Below the pieces are notes generated by a model. That model searched no databases, was not told where the DNA came from, and was given only the letters and a program-made list of their open reading frames with translations. From contig CAOLHI010000965.1 in the NCBI GenBank assembly GCA_948474755.1, forward strand, positions 1 through 64,000: 64,000 nt of DNA. The letters are read 5' to 3'. The number at the start of each line of letters is the position of its first letter. Positions within the stretch are counted from its first letter, which is position 1. This DNA is from Ctenosaura bakeri. Taxonomy: Eukaryota > Chordata > Lepidosauria > Squamata > Iguanidae. Shown here one piece after another: positions 12,027-22,243 of the stretch. The translations under genes and the position numbers were made by a program.

Positions 12027-13658
12027 TGTTACCGCAGTTACTAGCCCGGACTTGTGGGATATTAGATATCACTTTGATATCAATAATTTGGCCTCCTTTA
12101 CCTATTCCTCTCCAAGTGCTGCGAGGTCCCCCGGACAAGCTCACAGACAGGCACCGCCGCTAATCGCTGTAATATTCCACACAAATACAGGCAGGCCAGA
12201 AATAGCTGTCCCACCGCTTCAAGAGACCTCAAGGAAAGTACTCTATTATGTATGCACGCTACTTACAAAGAACTCCCTGCCCCGAGCAGGCAGCTTGATT
12301 AGACGAATCCTCATCTGTCAAGCACTCTGCGTTTGCATACTGGCTACTCTATTGACAATTCGGACTTAACTCAATCATGCTAAATTCTGACCTTTCGGAG
12401 GCTTTGTCTCCAGCCCGAAACTCATTGTTTTCCCCAAGTACGGACTAGCCTATGGACACATTTTCCCCTATAAAACCCCCTGACTTTGAGACCTTCTTCA
12501 GATCGCTCCCGACTTCCACCTCGCCTTGCTGCTGCTTTGCTTGGTGAGCCTTCCCCTCAGTCCCATCTGAGAACTTCGCATCTACAAACTTCTGCTGTAG
12601 ACTACGCGGGCTTCAGGACAGGTGTAGTATTACCCAAACAACTCCTCTAAAAATCCCTCTATCCCACTCCAACGTTTATTTCTCTAGTTATCTGACTGAG
12701 TGTGCTGCATACACTGTTTGATTGTATTTTAATAAAAATGATTTTTTAAATTTTTTATTTAAAATCCATCTATTTACATTTATACAATCATTTTGTCGTA
12801 TTCATTTTTCAAATATATATAATAAACATAACAATTTACTTATTATACAGTCTTCCATTTTACATGCATTCCATCATTCTATACTTCATCTAGGATCAGT
12901 TAGATATTTCTATTTAAACTGAATACATTTAATATTCAAAATCCTACCCTTCATTTCTTACTTCTATCCACAAGTATTTCATAAACTCTAACCCAGATCC
13001 TTTTCTATATTTCAATACTTTTTTTTTAACTTCCTACCTTCTCTTGCTTGGACTTTCTTCAAGTCTATTTATCTGTTACCCCAAAACCAGTTCTATCGCA
13101 GATGACTTGCATAATTTATCTTTAAATTGTCATTTTTAGCTACTCTGTACTCTTTTATTACTCCATTGTTTTTCATGTTTCATCTCTTTGGCATAAGCTT
13201 GTCCAGTTCTCTTCAATATATATCTTCACTGCCCTCATACTGCTTTCTCCGCTTTCTCTCTTGCTTCGTTTTCTCCCTTCATGGCCCGAGTTAAATCATC
13301 TAATGTACCATATTCTTTTACTTTATTTAGCCATTCTTCCATTTCTGGTATTTCAGGTCTTTTCTAATATTTCGCATATGTTATTCTTGCAGCTGAAATC
13401 ATATATAGAATCGCATTCTTATGTTTGTTGTACTCTTTATCCACTTGATGTAACATATTTACTAAATAAAAACAATTATTATTTCATTTCTGTTTGCTCC
13501 TTGACTCAGCCTGACCCCGTAGACATTGGGTAAAAGATCTCACTCCATTGCCCTGCCTCTCGTATTGCTAGCTTGTGCTCTTGGCTAATTTCCCCAACTT
13601 GTATAATTTGGAGCGCACTTAGGTGTCTCTCCCGGGACCCCCAGAAATCAAGGTAACA
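12027..13658 (+). repeat. ERV1 5' LTR
   Basis: Begins TGTTACCGCAG and ends AAGGTAACA. Near the start is the near-palindromic GATATCACTTTGATATC. A TATAAAA element lies at 12469-12475 and an AATAAA signal at 12731-12736, giving a U3-R-U5 layout with transcription likely starting near 12500. The signal is duplicated by the L1 insert at 12739-13464. Net length without it is about 900 bp. Confidence 0.93.
12739..13464 (-). mobile_element. 5'-truncated L1 (L1-D) inside the ERV1 5' LTR
   Basis: Flanked by the 8-bp repeat AATAAAAA (12731-12738 and 13465-13472), so it entered exactly at the polyadenylation signal of the LTR. The low-coordinate end is T-rich, equivalent to a 3' A-tail on the minus strand. 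Minus-strand translation at about 13411-13231 gives the ORF2 C-terminus (ISAARITYAKY, then PEIPEMEEWLNKVKEYG). Truncated shortly before that block. Confidence 0.85.
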
Positions 13659-14667
13659 GAGTGGTGGAGCAACACGGGCAACCCCTGTGCCCCTAATTTG
13701 AGTAGGAGTCGTGAACCTTTTCAAATCAGGCTGCTATAGACTTAGGGAATGGCCAGTCAAGTCGCTAGAATGCTGTTAGGCAGGAACACATGTGTGTGTG
13801 TGAAATCTGTGTGATTGAGCTCCAGGAGCTACTCTATCTGGGCTGGAAATCTGCTCACCTTTCTTGCTTGGTTTGTATATGTCAGCTGTCCTGGCGTGGT
13901 CACTGCTGGTCCTTGGACAGTGAATCATTAGCCGATAGCAAGGGGTGTGCACAAGCTGTCCTGGGAATCACATCCCTAACTTGGGGTCTATCGTGGGCTG
14001 GGATCTGAAGCACTAGGGCATTAAGAACAGTCCACACACACTCTCAACATGTTAGTGGCAAGGCAATAGCACTTAGGAAGAAATCCCGCCCCCAGAGTAG
14101 AATATGGGTGCATCTTATTTCTTAGTATGAAGCACGAGTGCATCCCATTTGTTGTAGTGAAAGCGTCCTGGCTGTTTCAATTTTGGGTGCGTCCCGATCG
14201 CTAGCGAACCAAGTGTGGGTGGAGATTCCCGACCTAGTATAGGGTTTAGAAGGTTCAGCCCAAGGTGGAGGAAGGTGCCCCTCACCCAAAGAACAGTTAG
14301 GGACAGTTCAGTCTTGGTTCCTTGCCCCTTCCCCCCCCCCGCTGCTTGGCCAGGCAGCGCTGTAAGTTCCTCTGGGTTCATTGCCCCCCTTCAGTGGCAG
14401 GCAGAGTACTTCTGAAGGTTTCCCCTGGAGTCTAGGTGACTCTCCCCGTCCCTGAACCATTTCCTCGTCCTTTTGTCCCTAAGCTGTTGAGGTGGAAGGC
14501 CAGGCTTAGGTGTACAAAAGTGACCCTTGTTAGGCAGGCTGGAGTTAAGTTCCATTCCCTCTTCCCTTACGAAGTTCCGCAGTGTTCAGTGCCCTAGAAT
14601 CCCCCAGGGGTCTCAGTGATCCTCCCTTCCCTCCAGGTCCTAGTCCTTTTTCATTGTAGTTGGTAGT
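13659..14667 (+). other. ERV1 leader with putative primer-binding site
   Basis: Directly after the LTR and a 3-base spacer is TGGTGGAGCAACACGGG (13662-13678), in the position and with the TGG start expected of a tRNA primer-binding site. ERV2 has TGGTGGAGTAACGCGGG at the equivalent place (minus strand, about 51611-51627). I cannot assign it to a particular tRNA from memory. The rest of the leader has no long meaningful frame and probably held packaging signals. Confidence 0.6.
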
Positions 14668-16510
14668 TTGAGAATGCCTGAGAGCAGAAAAATTGCAGTT
14701 AAGGAGCTCATGTTAGAGAGGGAGGTTGGAGGGAAGCTAGAAAAGTGGGTGTTGGGTAAAGGGAAATGTCCCTGCAAGGAGTCTAGCTTCCAGACTGCAG
14801 ATCCCTTTGCCACACTAAGGGAGGTGTACGCTCAGGCGCTCCAGTCAAAGAACCCCTTCGGGCTCTCAAAGGATGCTTTGGCCACCTGGGGACTTTGGCT
14901 GATCATCAGAGAAGCCTCCAAAGCCCTGGTTAAGGCCAGAGACAGGTTAGGAGAAATACAAAAGGAAAACGCCCGGTTTCATCCCAAGATGGAGGCCCTG
15001 TGTGCGGACAAGGTAACTTTCACCTGTGTCGCACAGGCCACCTCACAGAAACTGAGTGCTGCCACCTTGCAGGCTCAGATATGGGAGGAGAAGGCTCATG
15101 CCTTAGAGGCTGAGCTTGCTCACGCCCGGTCTGCAGCCAAGTTTATGGTGGGCCAAGTGAAGGAACAGCATGAGGCTGTCAGTCATGAGGCTTGCCATAA
15201 ACAGATTGAGGCACTGGAGACTCAGCTCCACACCCGCAAAGTGTTGATCTCTGCGGTGTGCCCTGAACTTCTCCCCTCGTTCGCCCACGAGGAGCCACTG
15301 CCAGGAGACGCTTTGGCCACCCTTCCCCACAACCCGGACTGGAGAGACCACAGTATCCCGGTCCGCCCAGTAGAGACCTGTTCCATGACTAAAAGGATAG
15401 CCCCCACAGGAGAGGGAGGCACAGATAGGACAGAGGTGAGGGAGACCCAAGAAATGGAGACGAGGGTCCCCTGGAGAGCCACCGAGGCCAAGGCCATAGC
15501 TGACCAGCTTGGCCCCTTAAACAAGTCCACCGGGATCATGTGGTTAAATGCAGGGATCCATTCTCACCCAACAGCCAACGGCCAGGACTTAACACAGCTG
15601 GCCAGGCTTTGCATGTCACCTATGGAACTCCCTACATTGGAATCAGCCGTGGCGGTTTGAGGCTTGGTGAGACTCAAGGCCCACGACTGGATGAGGGAGG
15701 TGATAAGGATTTTGTGGCCAGGGCAAAGCGCTAGTGTGTTATACGTCATGGAACAACAGGGTCCATGAGAACCCTGAGGCTTACGTGGCACGAAAGCAGC
15801 TCCTAGCCATCTTAGCGGAGAAGGTTCCCTTGGCCCCAGGAGGGTACAACTTCAATCATGTTGAATTCAAGACTCTCCTTTACAGGGCTCTGGATCATGA
15901 GACGAAGATGGCCCTAGGCTTAGTGGACCTTGCAACAACTGGTTGGGAGGAATTCAGGAACAACCTCTAGCGGGTCGCTGACCTGCTGCGTGAGGCTGGT
16001 TTTCTGAAGCCTCCCACCAAACAGCACAGAGGTGAAGCCGGGAATTGGGAGCCCATACAGGAGGTGACATGCTCCAATTATGGACCCCATTCCCAGCAAC
16101 GAAAGACAGTTCCGAATTCCATTCCAAAGGGGAATTGGAATTCGCGCCCTCCTTCCAGACAGGACAATAGGCAGTGGCTAGCTAGGGATTCCTGTTGTCA
16201 GCCCAGTAAGGCAGGGAATTCCTCTCAGCCGTCCTCTGCCCTGAAACAGACCTTGGATTCGAGCTCTCCCAGGCAGACGTCTGGAGGGTATGACCCTACG
16301 GCCCAAACGTACTCCTCTCATAGAGTAAGAATCTGGGGCATGCTCAGGAAGTTCGGACTGGACATGAGCCAGTTCGACAAAAGACCAACATCTGAGCTTT
16401 TGGAAACTCTGGAGAAGCAGGTTCAGGCGGGGGCTAAACAGCCGGTCAATGCCATGACTGACAGCCCTCCTCTGGCTGGATACTCTCCCAGCCTGGACCT
16501 GCATGAATAG
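14668..16510 (+). pseudogene. ERV1 gag remnant with long coiled coil
   Basis: The first frame (14668-15660, 330 codons) starts MRMPESRKIAV. It has a charged, heptad-like alpha-helical stretch at about residues 85-195 (EIQKENARF, EEKAHALEAELAHARSAA, CHKQIEALETQLHTRK), then a Pro-rich linker and a globular block (IADQLGPLNKSTGIMWLNA). Its TGA at 15658-15660 aligns with CGA in ERV2. The frame then runs to a second TGA (15766-15768) shared with ERV2. A capsid-end-like segment (15770-15970) and a basic Gln/Arg/Pro-rich tail (16064-16510) follow in shifted frames. No CCHC zinc knuckle is visible, and the N-terminus is not MG, so no myristoylation signal. Call rests on position and homology with ERV2. 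Confidence 0.75.
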
Positions 16511-17204
16511 GGATGCCCCTGGTCCAGGAAGCTTACCCGTAACGTCATGGCTAAGTTGAAGCCAGACAAATGGGGAAAGTTCTGAGTGAAGGCAGGCATT
16601 GGGACCGAGAGGGACAAGACTCCTGCCACCCTGCTTGTGGATTCTGGTGCGGCACTGAATGTGCTGCATCCTAAGTTAGTGAGACATGGTGAGCCTACCC
16701 CGAGGAAGTCCAGTCGTCTGGATATGGTGGGGGGGACACCTAGCTAAAGCATGGAAGAACATCCCAATGGCCATAGACACGTTCCATTTTAAACTGTGGG
16801 CTTGTGAGAACCGTGAGGAAGACGAAGGTCTTTTAGGCATTGGATTACTCTGGGGAAATAAGCTTACAGTGGATTATGCGAACGGGTTTTTATGGCAATT
16901 GGACCAAGAATGCTTAGAGATCTCCACGGTACACCGCTGTGCTGCCATCAAAGCCCCTGCCCCTGTGCAGAGTGTTGCTAGCAACCTGTGGGTGCAGGCT
17001 TTTCCTGAAGTTTGGATTAGAGACAAAATTGAGTGTGACAAGGTGAAAGGTGCTTGCATGTTAATCGAGGGAAAGGACCCCCCACCACAAAAGCAGTACA
17101 AGTATCCTGCAGAAGCAGAGGAAGGTATAGGAAGGACGATTGAAGGACTTGTCCAGTGGGACATCTGCATTCCTATGCAGTCTATCTGCAACGCACCCTT
17201 GTGA
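16511..17204 (+). pseudogene. ERV1 protease and reverse transcriptase start
   Basis: The segment around 16620-16690 encodes TLLVDSGAALNVLHP, the aspartic protease active-site loop (D-S-G). It crosses a stop near 16585 and a frame change into 16686-17204. That frame carries the end of the protease (LLGIGLLWG, where most retroviral proteases have G-R/D-D) and the run-in to reverse transcriptase (CMLIEGKDPPPQKQYKYP). A TGA at 17202-17204 separates it from the next piece. Confidence 0.75.
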
Positions 17205-17207
17205 CCA

Positions 17208-18212
17208 GTGCTTAAGGCTGATGATAAAACATGGCATATGATGGACTTTCAAGTCCTAAACTCCATCACTCCCCCCGTTGCACCAGTCATGGCCAAATAC
17301 AACGAGATCTTGTCTGTGATTGCGGCTGGGGCCAAGTATTACAGCATGTTGGATTTGGCTAACGCCTTTCATTCAATACCGCTGCATGAGGCGTGTTGGT
17401 ATAAATTTGGCTTCACGTTTTGGGGACAGCAGTATGTGTTCAAGCGCAAGCCCCAAAGTTTCCATTCAAGCCCTAGCATCTGCCACGTGCATGTGGTCAA
17501 AATGTGGACTAGGCTGCAGTCAGCCTCACAAGCCCATGTTTTGTCCTACGTGGATGACATCCTCATCTATTCCAATTCAGAAGAGAAAACTAGGGACATC
17601 ACCCACAAAGTACTGGCCATTCTTAGGGACACCGGTTTCAAGGCCAGTAGAGAGAAAGCACAGTTGGTAGCCACAGAGGTCAAATACCTAGGACTCTGCC
17701 TAGGCACAGAAGGGCACATGCCTGATGCCCAAAGGATCAAGGTAATTTCCAAATTACCTGCCCCTACGGACGTGCATTCACTCCGCTCGCTCCTGGGAAC
17801 CTTCAATTTCTCCAGGGATTTTATTGAGTCTTTCGCCTACAAAGCAAATCCTCTGTATGCCCTGTTGAAAAAGAATGCCCAGTGGGAATGGGGAGATGCA
17901 CAGCAACAGGCGTTCACCCAGCTTAAGGAAGATCTGATGAAAGCGCCAGCTTTGGCACACTGAAACATGTCCAAACCATTCCTCATAGAACTAGCCACCT
18001 CGGATAGGAGTATAGGAGCAGTTCTATTGCAGGAACTGAATGGCACTCAGCGTGTTATAGCGTATGCCTCCTGCAATTTGAGCCCCCATGAGACCAAATG
18101 TACATCTTGCGAGAAAACATGCCTCGCACTAATCTGGGCTCTAACATACTGGGGATTTATGATCGGAGGTGCCCGTGTGATTGTCCAGACCCCCCCCACA
18201 CACACCGCTTAA
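17208..18212 (+). pseudogene. ERV1 reverse transcriptase core and connection
   Basis: Two pieces (17208-17963 and 17967-18212) separated by an in-frame stop. Motifs in order: KTWHMMDFQVLNSIT (domain 2, the usual VDFR Arg replaced by Q), YYSMLDLANAFHSIPL with the first catalytic Asp at residue 49, KPQSFHSSPS (the LPQGF..SP motif with G to S), and LSYVDDILIYS with YVDD at residues 114-117. Thumb and connection follow (LRSLLGTFNFSRDFI). YVDD and the spacing fit Gamma/Epsilon-like retroviruses. Stops make it non-functional. Confidence 0.85.
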
Positions 18213-18850
18213 GTACATTCTGTCTGGAAACATCCAGAATGGCCAGGTGTCCAACGCTAGGATAGCCAAATGGACCATTTCCTTGGTGTCACGTGGGGTG
18301 GATTTTCAAAAGCAGGCACAAGATCCGCCAGCTCCCTATGGTTTAGTTGTGACCAGAGCCACACATGAGTGTCCTTTGCCACCAATATTGAAAACTAATT
18401 GGCCAGTTGAGTGGGGAGTTTCTCTCGAAGAGGCTCAATTGCAAGGCTTTGTTTGTTGGTTTTGTGATGGTTCCTCCATGCACGTGGACAGTAGCCCACG
18501 GACAGGCTATGGAGCGATCCGTGTCACAGATTCCTTCACCCTACAGGGGAGAGCCAGGCCCCACTCCAGCCAAGTGGCAGAAATAGAAGCTCTAAAGGCT
18601 ATCTTCGAGCATGAACCGCTTGACTGTCCATTAGCCATCTACTCTGACACAGAGTGGACTGCTAAAGCAGCCAGTGTGTGGCTTCCAATCTGGATTCAAA
18701 ATGACTTGAAAACTGCAGATGGGAAACCCATCGCCCATCTGAACAAATGGGTTAGGATTGCTGCTCAGATTGAGGAAAGAACTGCCCCTACATGGGTTAC
18801 TCATGTCTGAGGGCATCAAAAGAAAGGCACGGCTTCTTGTATGTGGAAAA
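18213..18850 (+). pseudogene. ERV1 RNase H domain
   Basis: The frame at 18181-18810 runs from the tether (KYILSGNIQNGQVSNARIAKW) into RNase H: FCDGSSMHVD with the first acidic residue, VAEIEALKAIFEH with the catalytic Glu, and IYSDTEWTAKAA with the third Asp. The closing RGHQKKGT block, with the His that ends retroviral RNase H, lies just after the stop near 18810. RNase H digests the RNA strand during reverse transcription. Homologous to 46420-47164 in ERV2. Confidence 0.8.
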
Positions 18851-19755
18851 CCGAGCCGATGCTCTTGCTAGGGACGCTGCTTTGCAAGACGATGGGGCTC
18901 CCATTGCCGCCATCAATGTCAACTCGAAGCAGCTGTTGCTCCCTCCAATGTTTGATTTGGGCACCCTTCAGAAGGGTGATCCTGAAATTGCGTAGCTGGC
19001 CAGAAATGGCTCTGACGAGACTGGCCGCTTTAAAATAGAACAGGGAGACGGTGTGTTCTGGGCAATCAATGCCAGTGGCCAGCGCCATTGGATTGTGCCC
19101 AAAGACTTGAGAGGTGACGTAATCCAGTTTGTCTACGAGCAGGGACACCGCGGATGTGGAGTCACATTGGACAGAGTTAGGGAAACCGGATGGTGGCCCC
19201 AGATGAAGCAAGATGTTAACCAGTGGGTTGACAATTGCTTATCTTGTGCCATGGTCATTGCAGACCCCACCGGACCCAAAGCTCCCATCCAGCATCAGCA
19301 GATTGAGGGTCCTTGGACCTGGATCCAAATTGATTTTATAGGTTCTTTGCCTCCCACACCTAGAGGAAACAAGTACTGTTTGACAGTAATCAATCCCTTT
19401 AGCAAATGGGTTGAGGCTTTTCCTTGTAGAGACAATACAGTCAGTACAGCTGCGTGGCTGCTGTTCAACAATGTCTGGGCTCACTGGGGCATGTCACATG
19501 ACCTGGACTAGGATCTCGGAGTCCATTTCACTGGGGAGGTGACGTGAGAGTTGTGTAAGGCACTGGGCAGATTGTACGTACCAGTTGTTCTCTGAAGGAG
19601 GCACTCCGGAAAGCTGTGTGCTCCTCAGGAAAGGATTGGGACACCAAGCTGCCCATCATCTTGATGGCATTCAGGGGCACCGTGGCATCACATGGTTTTA
19701 TGCCACACATGGTTATGACAGGGTGTAAAATGATGTTGCCCAAGGCCTTCCGTGT
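18850..19755 (+). pseudogene. ERV1 integrase, partly deleted
   Basis: The frame at 19053-19511 carries the HHCC zinc-binding domain (VYEQGHRGCGVTL and DNCLSCAMV) and the catalytic core start (WIQIDFIGSLP with the first Asp, TVINPFSKWVEAF). A stop (TAG, 19509-19511) precedes the second Asp block (DLGVHFTGEV). By comparison with ERV2, about 50 bases holding the HHPQS..GQ-E-R block with the third catalytic residue are missing near 19570. The C-terminal SH3-like domain is also absent: the frame breaks near 19755, where a larger deletion joins it to the 3' untranslated part. Confidence 0.8.
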
Positions 19756-21088
19756 AAATAGTTTATTGTTAGTGTGAAGTCTTTTGTTTTTGATGTCCCA
19801 CTTGGTTTCAAAAGCCTATCCAAAGGTGACCAATCTTCAGGCCTGCCTCAGAGTCCAGCTTTCTGAGGTAGGGAAGTTGCCCACTTGGAACCTACATCGA
19901 GCCCTCAGTACCATACTTGCAGCCAACCCCAAGTCCTCGGGTATATATCATCAGGCTTGGAGCTTCGGCTCTAGGTCTGAGCGAAGGGGGGACCTCGGCG
20001 AACAAACTGCCAAGTGGAACCTCATCCTGTTCGGGGATGAGTTTGGCTTTTTGTCTGCTAACTGGAGACCAACCTTGTTGTGGAACGACTTTGGATATCG
20101 CTCCGACTTCATTCTGGAATGAGTCTGGCTAAGCATGCCTAAGGACCGATGGATGGATGCAGGTTCCAAATTAGCAATCTCACTACCTGAAGAGGCCCTG
20201 CTAAGGCCAACACTGCTCTAGTCTTGGGAGCTATTTAAACCTCCGCTCCCTCTCAGACTTTTCAGTCACAATGAAACTAAATTTCAGGGTTCAATTTGAA
20301 CTCCCATCAGGCTCTGAGTCAGTAATTTGCATTTTCGTTATACATTGGCTACTAACCTTGTCAGTTTTTTGCAAAATAGCTACAAGTCGACCGCTCCAGA
20401 GAACTGGGATGACCCCTGAACCTGACTATCACCCCTGGGTACCGTGGGGGGGGGTGAAGAAGAAATATCTCAGCTCCAACCGGAAGCCAGTCCGAGGATA
20501 TGCCTGATTCCCCTGTTGCAGCTGTGGGACCATGGGGTGTGTGTGATCCAGACACCCTCCAATGGAGAAAAAGACTGTTTTTGCCGAAGACTCTGATTTA
20601 AAGAACTTTTACCTTTGCAAAAGGAACCATTCCTCCTGCAAAAATCTGCAAGATGCGAGCAGCGGATAGTTAGCTTTCACTTGTTAGCTAGTCTGCAAGA
20701 TTTGATACATTGTAACTTTCATCACTTTGCTTTGCTCGCTCCTGCAGTGCCTCATTGGAAGGCACGCTTTAACTTCCAAGCTCAACTGTTTTGCGTTATG
20801 CCATTTACTGTGATTGCTCATTTCTTGACACTTCTCAATTGACGGGACAATTTGCCATTAATTATTGCTTAATTGACGTTTGTGTGAATGTGTTTAGGTT
20901 TAGGTTTTAGATAGGAATGTATTTATAAGCTAGAATCCCTTCATGTTTCCTAAAAAATTCCCTTTGCCTATGGAGAAATACTACCTCTGAGCCTGTAGAC
21001 CCCTATTCAGCACTAAAATTGCTTTGAAATGTTTAATTGGAAAATGTTCGATATTGTCCCAAATCGCCCATTTTCGGGTGTGTGTGTG
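19756..21088 (+). other. ERV1 3' region between pol and LTR, no env
   Basis: Collinear in patches with ERV2 43239-45010 on the opposite strand (for example ggggacctcggcgaacaaactgc at about 19989-20011, and the ccctattcagc..aattggaaaatg block at 21001-21046). No envelope signature (signal peptide, furin site, CX6CC, transmembrane helix) was seen. The bases before the LTR are a TG run instead of the G-rich polypurine tract seen in ERV2. Frames here differ between copies, so I treat it as non-coding. Confidence 0.6.
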
Positions 21089-22243
21089 TGTTATCGCATT
21101 TGCTAGCCCAGATTTGTGGAATATTAGATATCACTTTGATATCAATAATTTGTCATTCTTTACCTATTCCTCTCCAAGTGCTGCGAGGTCCTCTGGACAA
21201 GCTCGCAGACAGGCATGGCAGCTAATCGCTGTAATATTCCACACAAATACAGGCAGGCCAGAAATAGCCATCCCGCTGCTTCAGGAGACCTCAAGGCAAG
21301 TAACACATTATGTATGCACGCTACTTACAAAGAACTCCCCGCCCCGAGCAGGCAGCTTGATTAGACGGATACTCATCTGTTGAGCACTTTGCGTTTGCAT
21401 ACTGGCTACTCTGTTGACAATTCGGACTAAACTCAATCATGCTAAATTCTGGCCTTTCAGAGGCTTTGTCTCCAGCCCGAAACTCGTTGTTTTCCCCAAG
21501 TACGGACTAGCCTACGGCTACATTTTCCCCATAAGAACCCCTGACTTTGAGAGCTTCTTCGGATCGCTCCCGACTTCCATCCCACTTTGCTGTCACTTTG
21601 CTTGGCAAGCTTTCCCCTCAGTCCCACGTACTGAGACTCCATACCTCTGAACTTCTGCTGTAGACTACCTGGGCTTCAGGAGAGATGTAATATTACCCAA
21701 ACCAACAACTCCTCCAAAAATCCCTCTTTCCCACTCCAACCTTTATTTCTCTAGCTATCTGAGTGAGTGTGCTGCATACACTGTTTGATTGTATTTTAAT
21801 AAAAACAACAATTATTATTTCACTTCTGTTTGTTCCTTGACTTGGCCTGAACCCGTAGACATTGGGTAAAAGATCTCACTCAGTTGCCCTGCCTCTCGTA
21901 TTGCTAGCTTGTACCCTTTTTTTTTAATTAATTTTTTTTATTAATTATACAGAAAAGAAAAAAGAACACTGACACAAAAATAAAACACCATGTGATACAG
22001 CTAATAATAAACACAAAAATTTCAACCAAAAACAAACTTACATTATTATTTCTCTCTTATATAATTACAGTCAAAAACTTATTTAAGCCTACTCCCCAAA
22101 GCCGATTATATTTTAACTTATTTGTTTGTTTGTTTGTTTATTTTATTTTACAAAATTATGCAACTCAACTTCAGTTTAAACAATACACTACATTATTATT
22201 ACAAAAAAGGTGAATAACCCACCTCCCAGAGCCAACTTTTTAT

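Noticed and set aside
16178..16669. Minus-strand frame across the ERV1 gag-pol junction as an antisense viral gene
   Set aside because: Part of the same antisense frame reappears in ERV2 only because the sense strand is shared; it has no start context or motif of its own.
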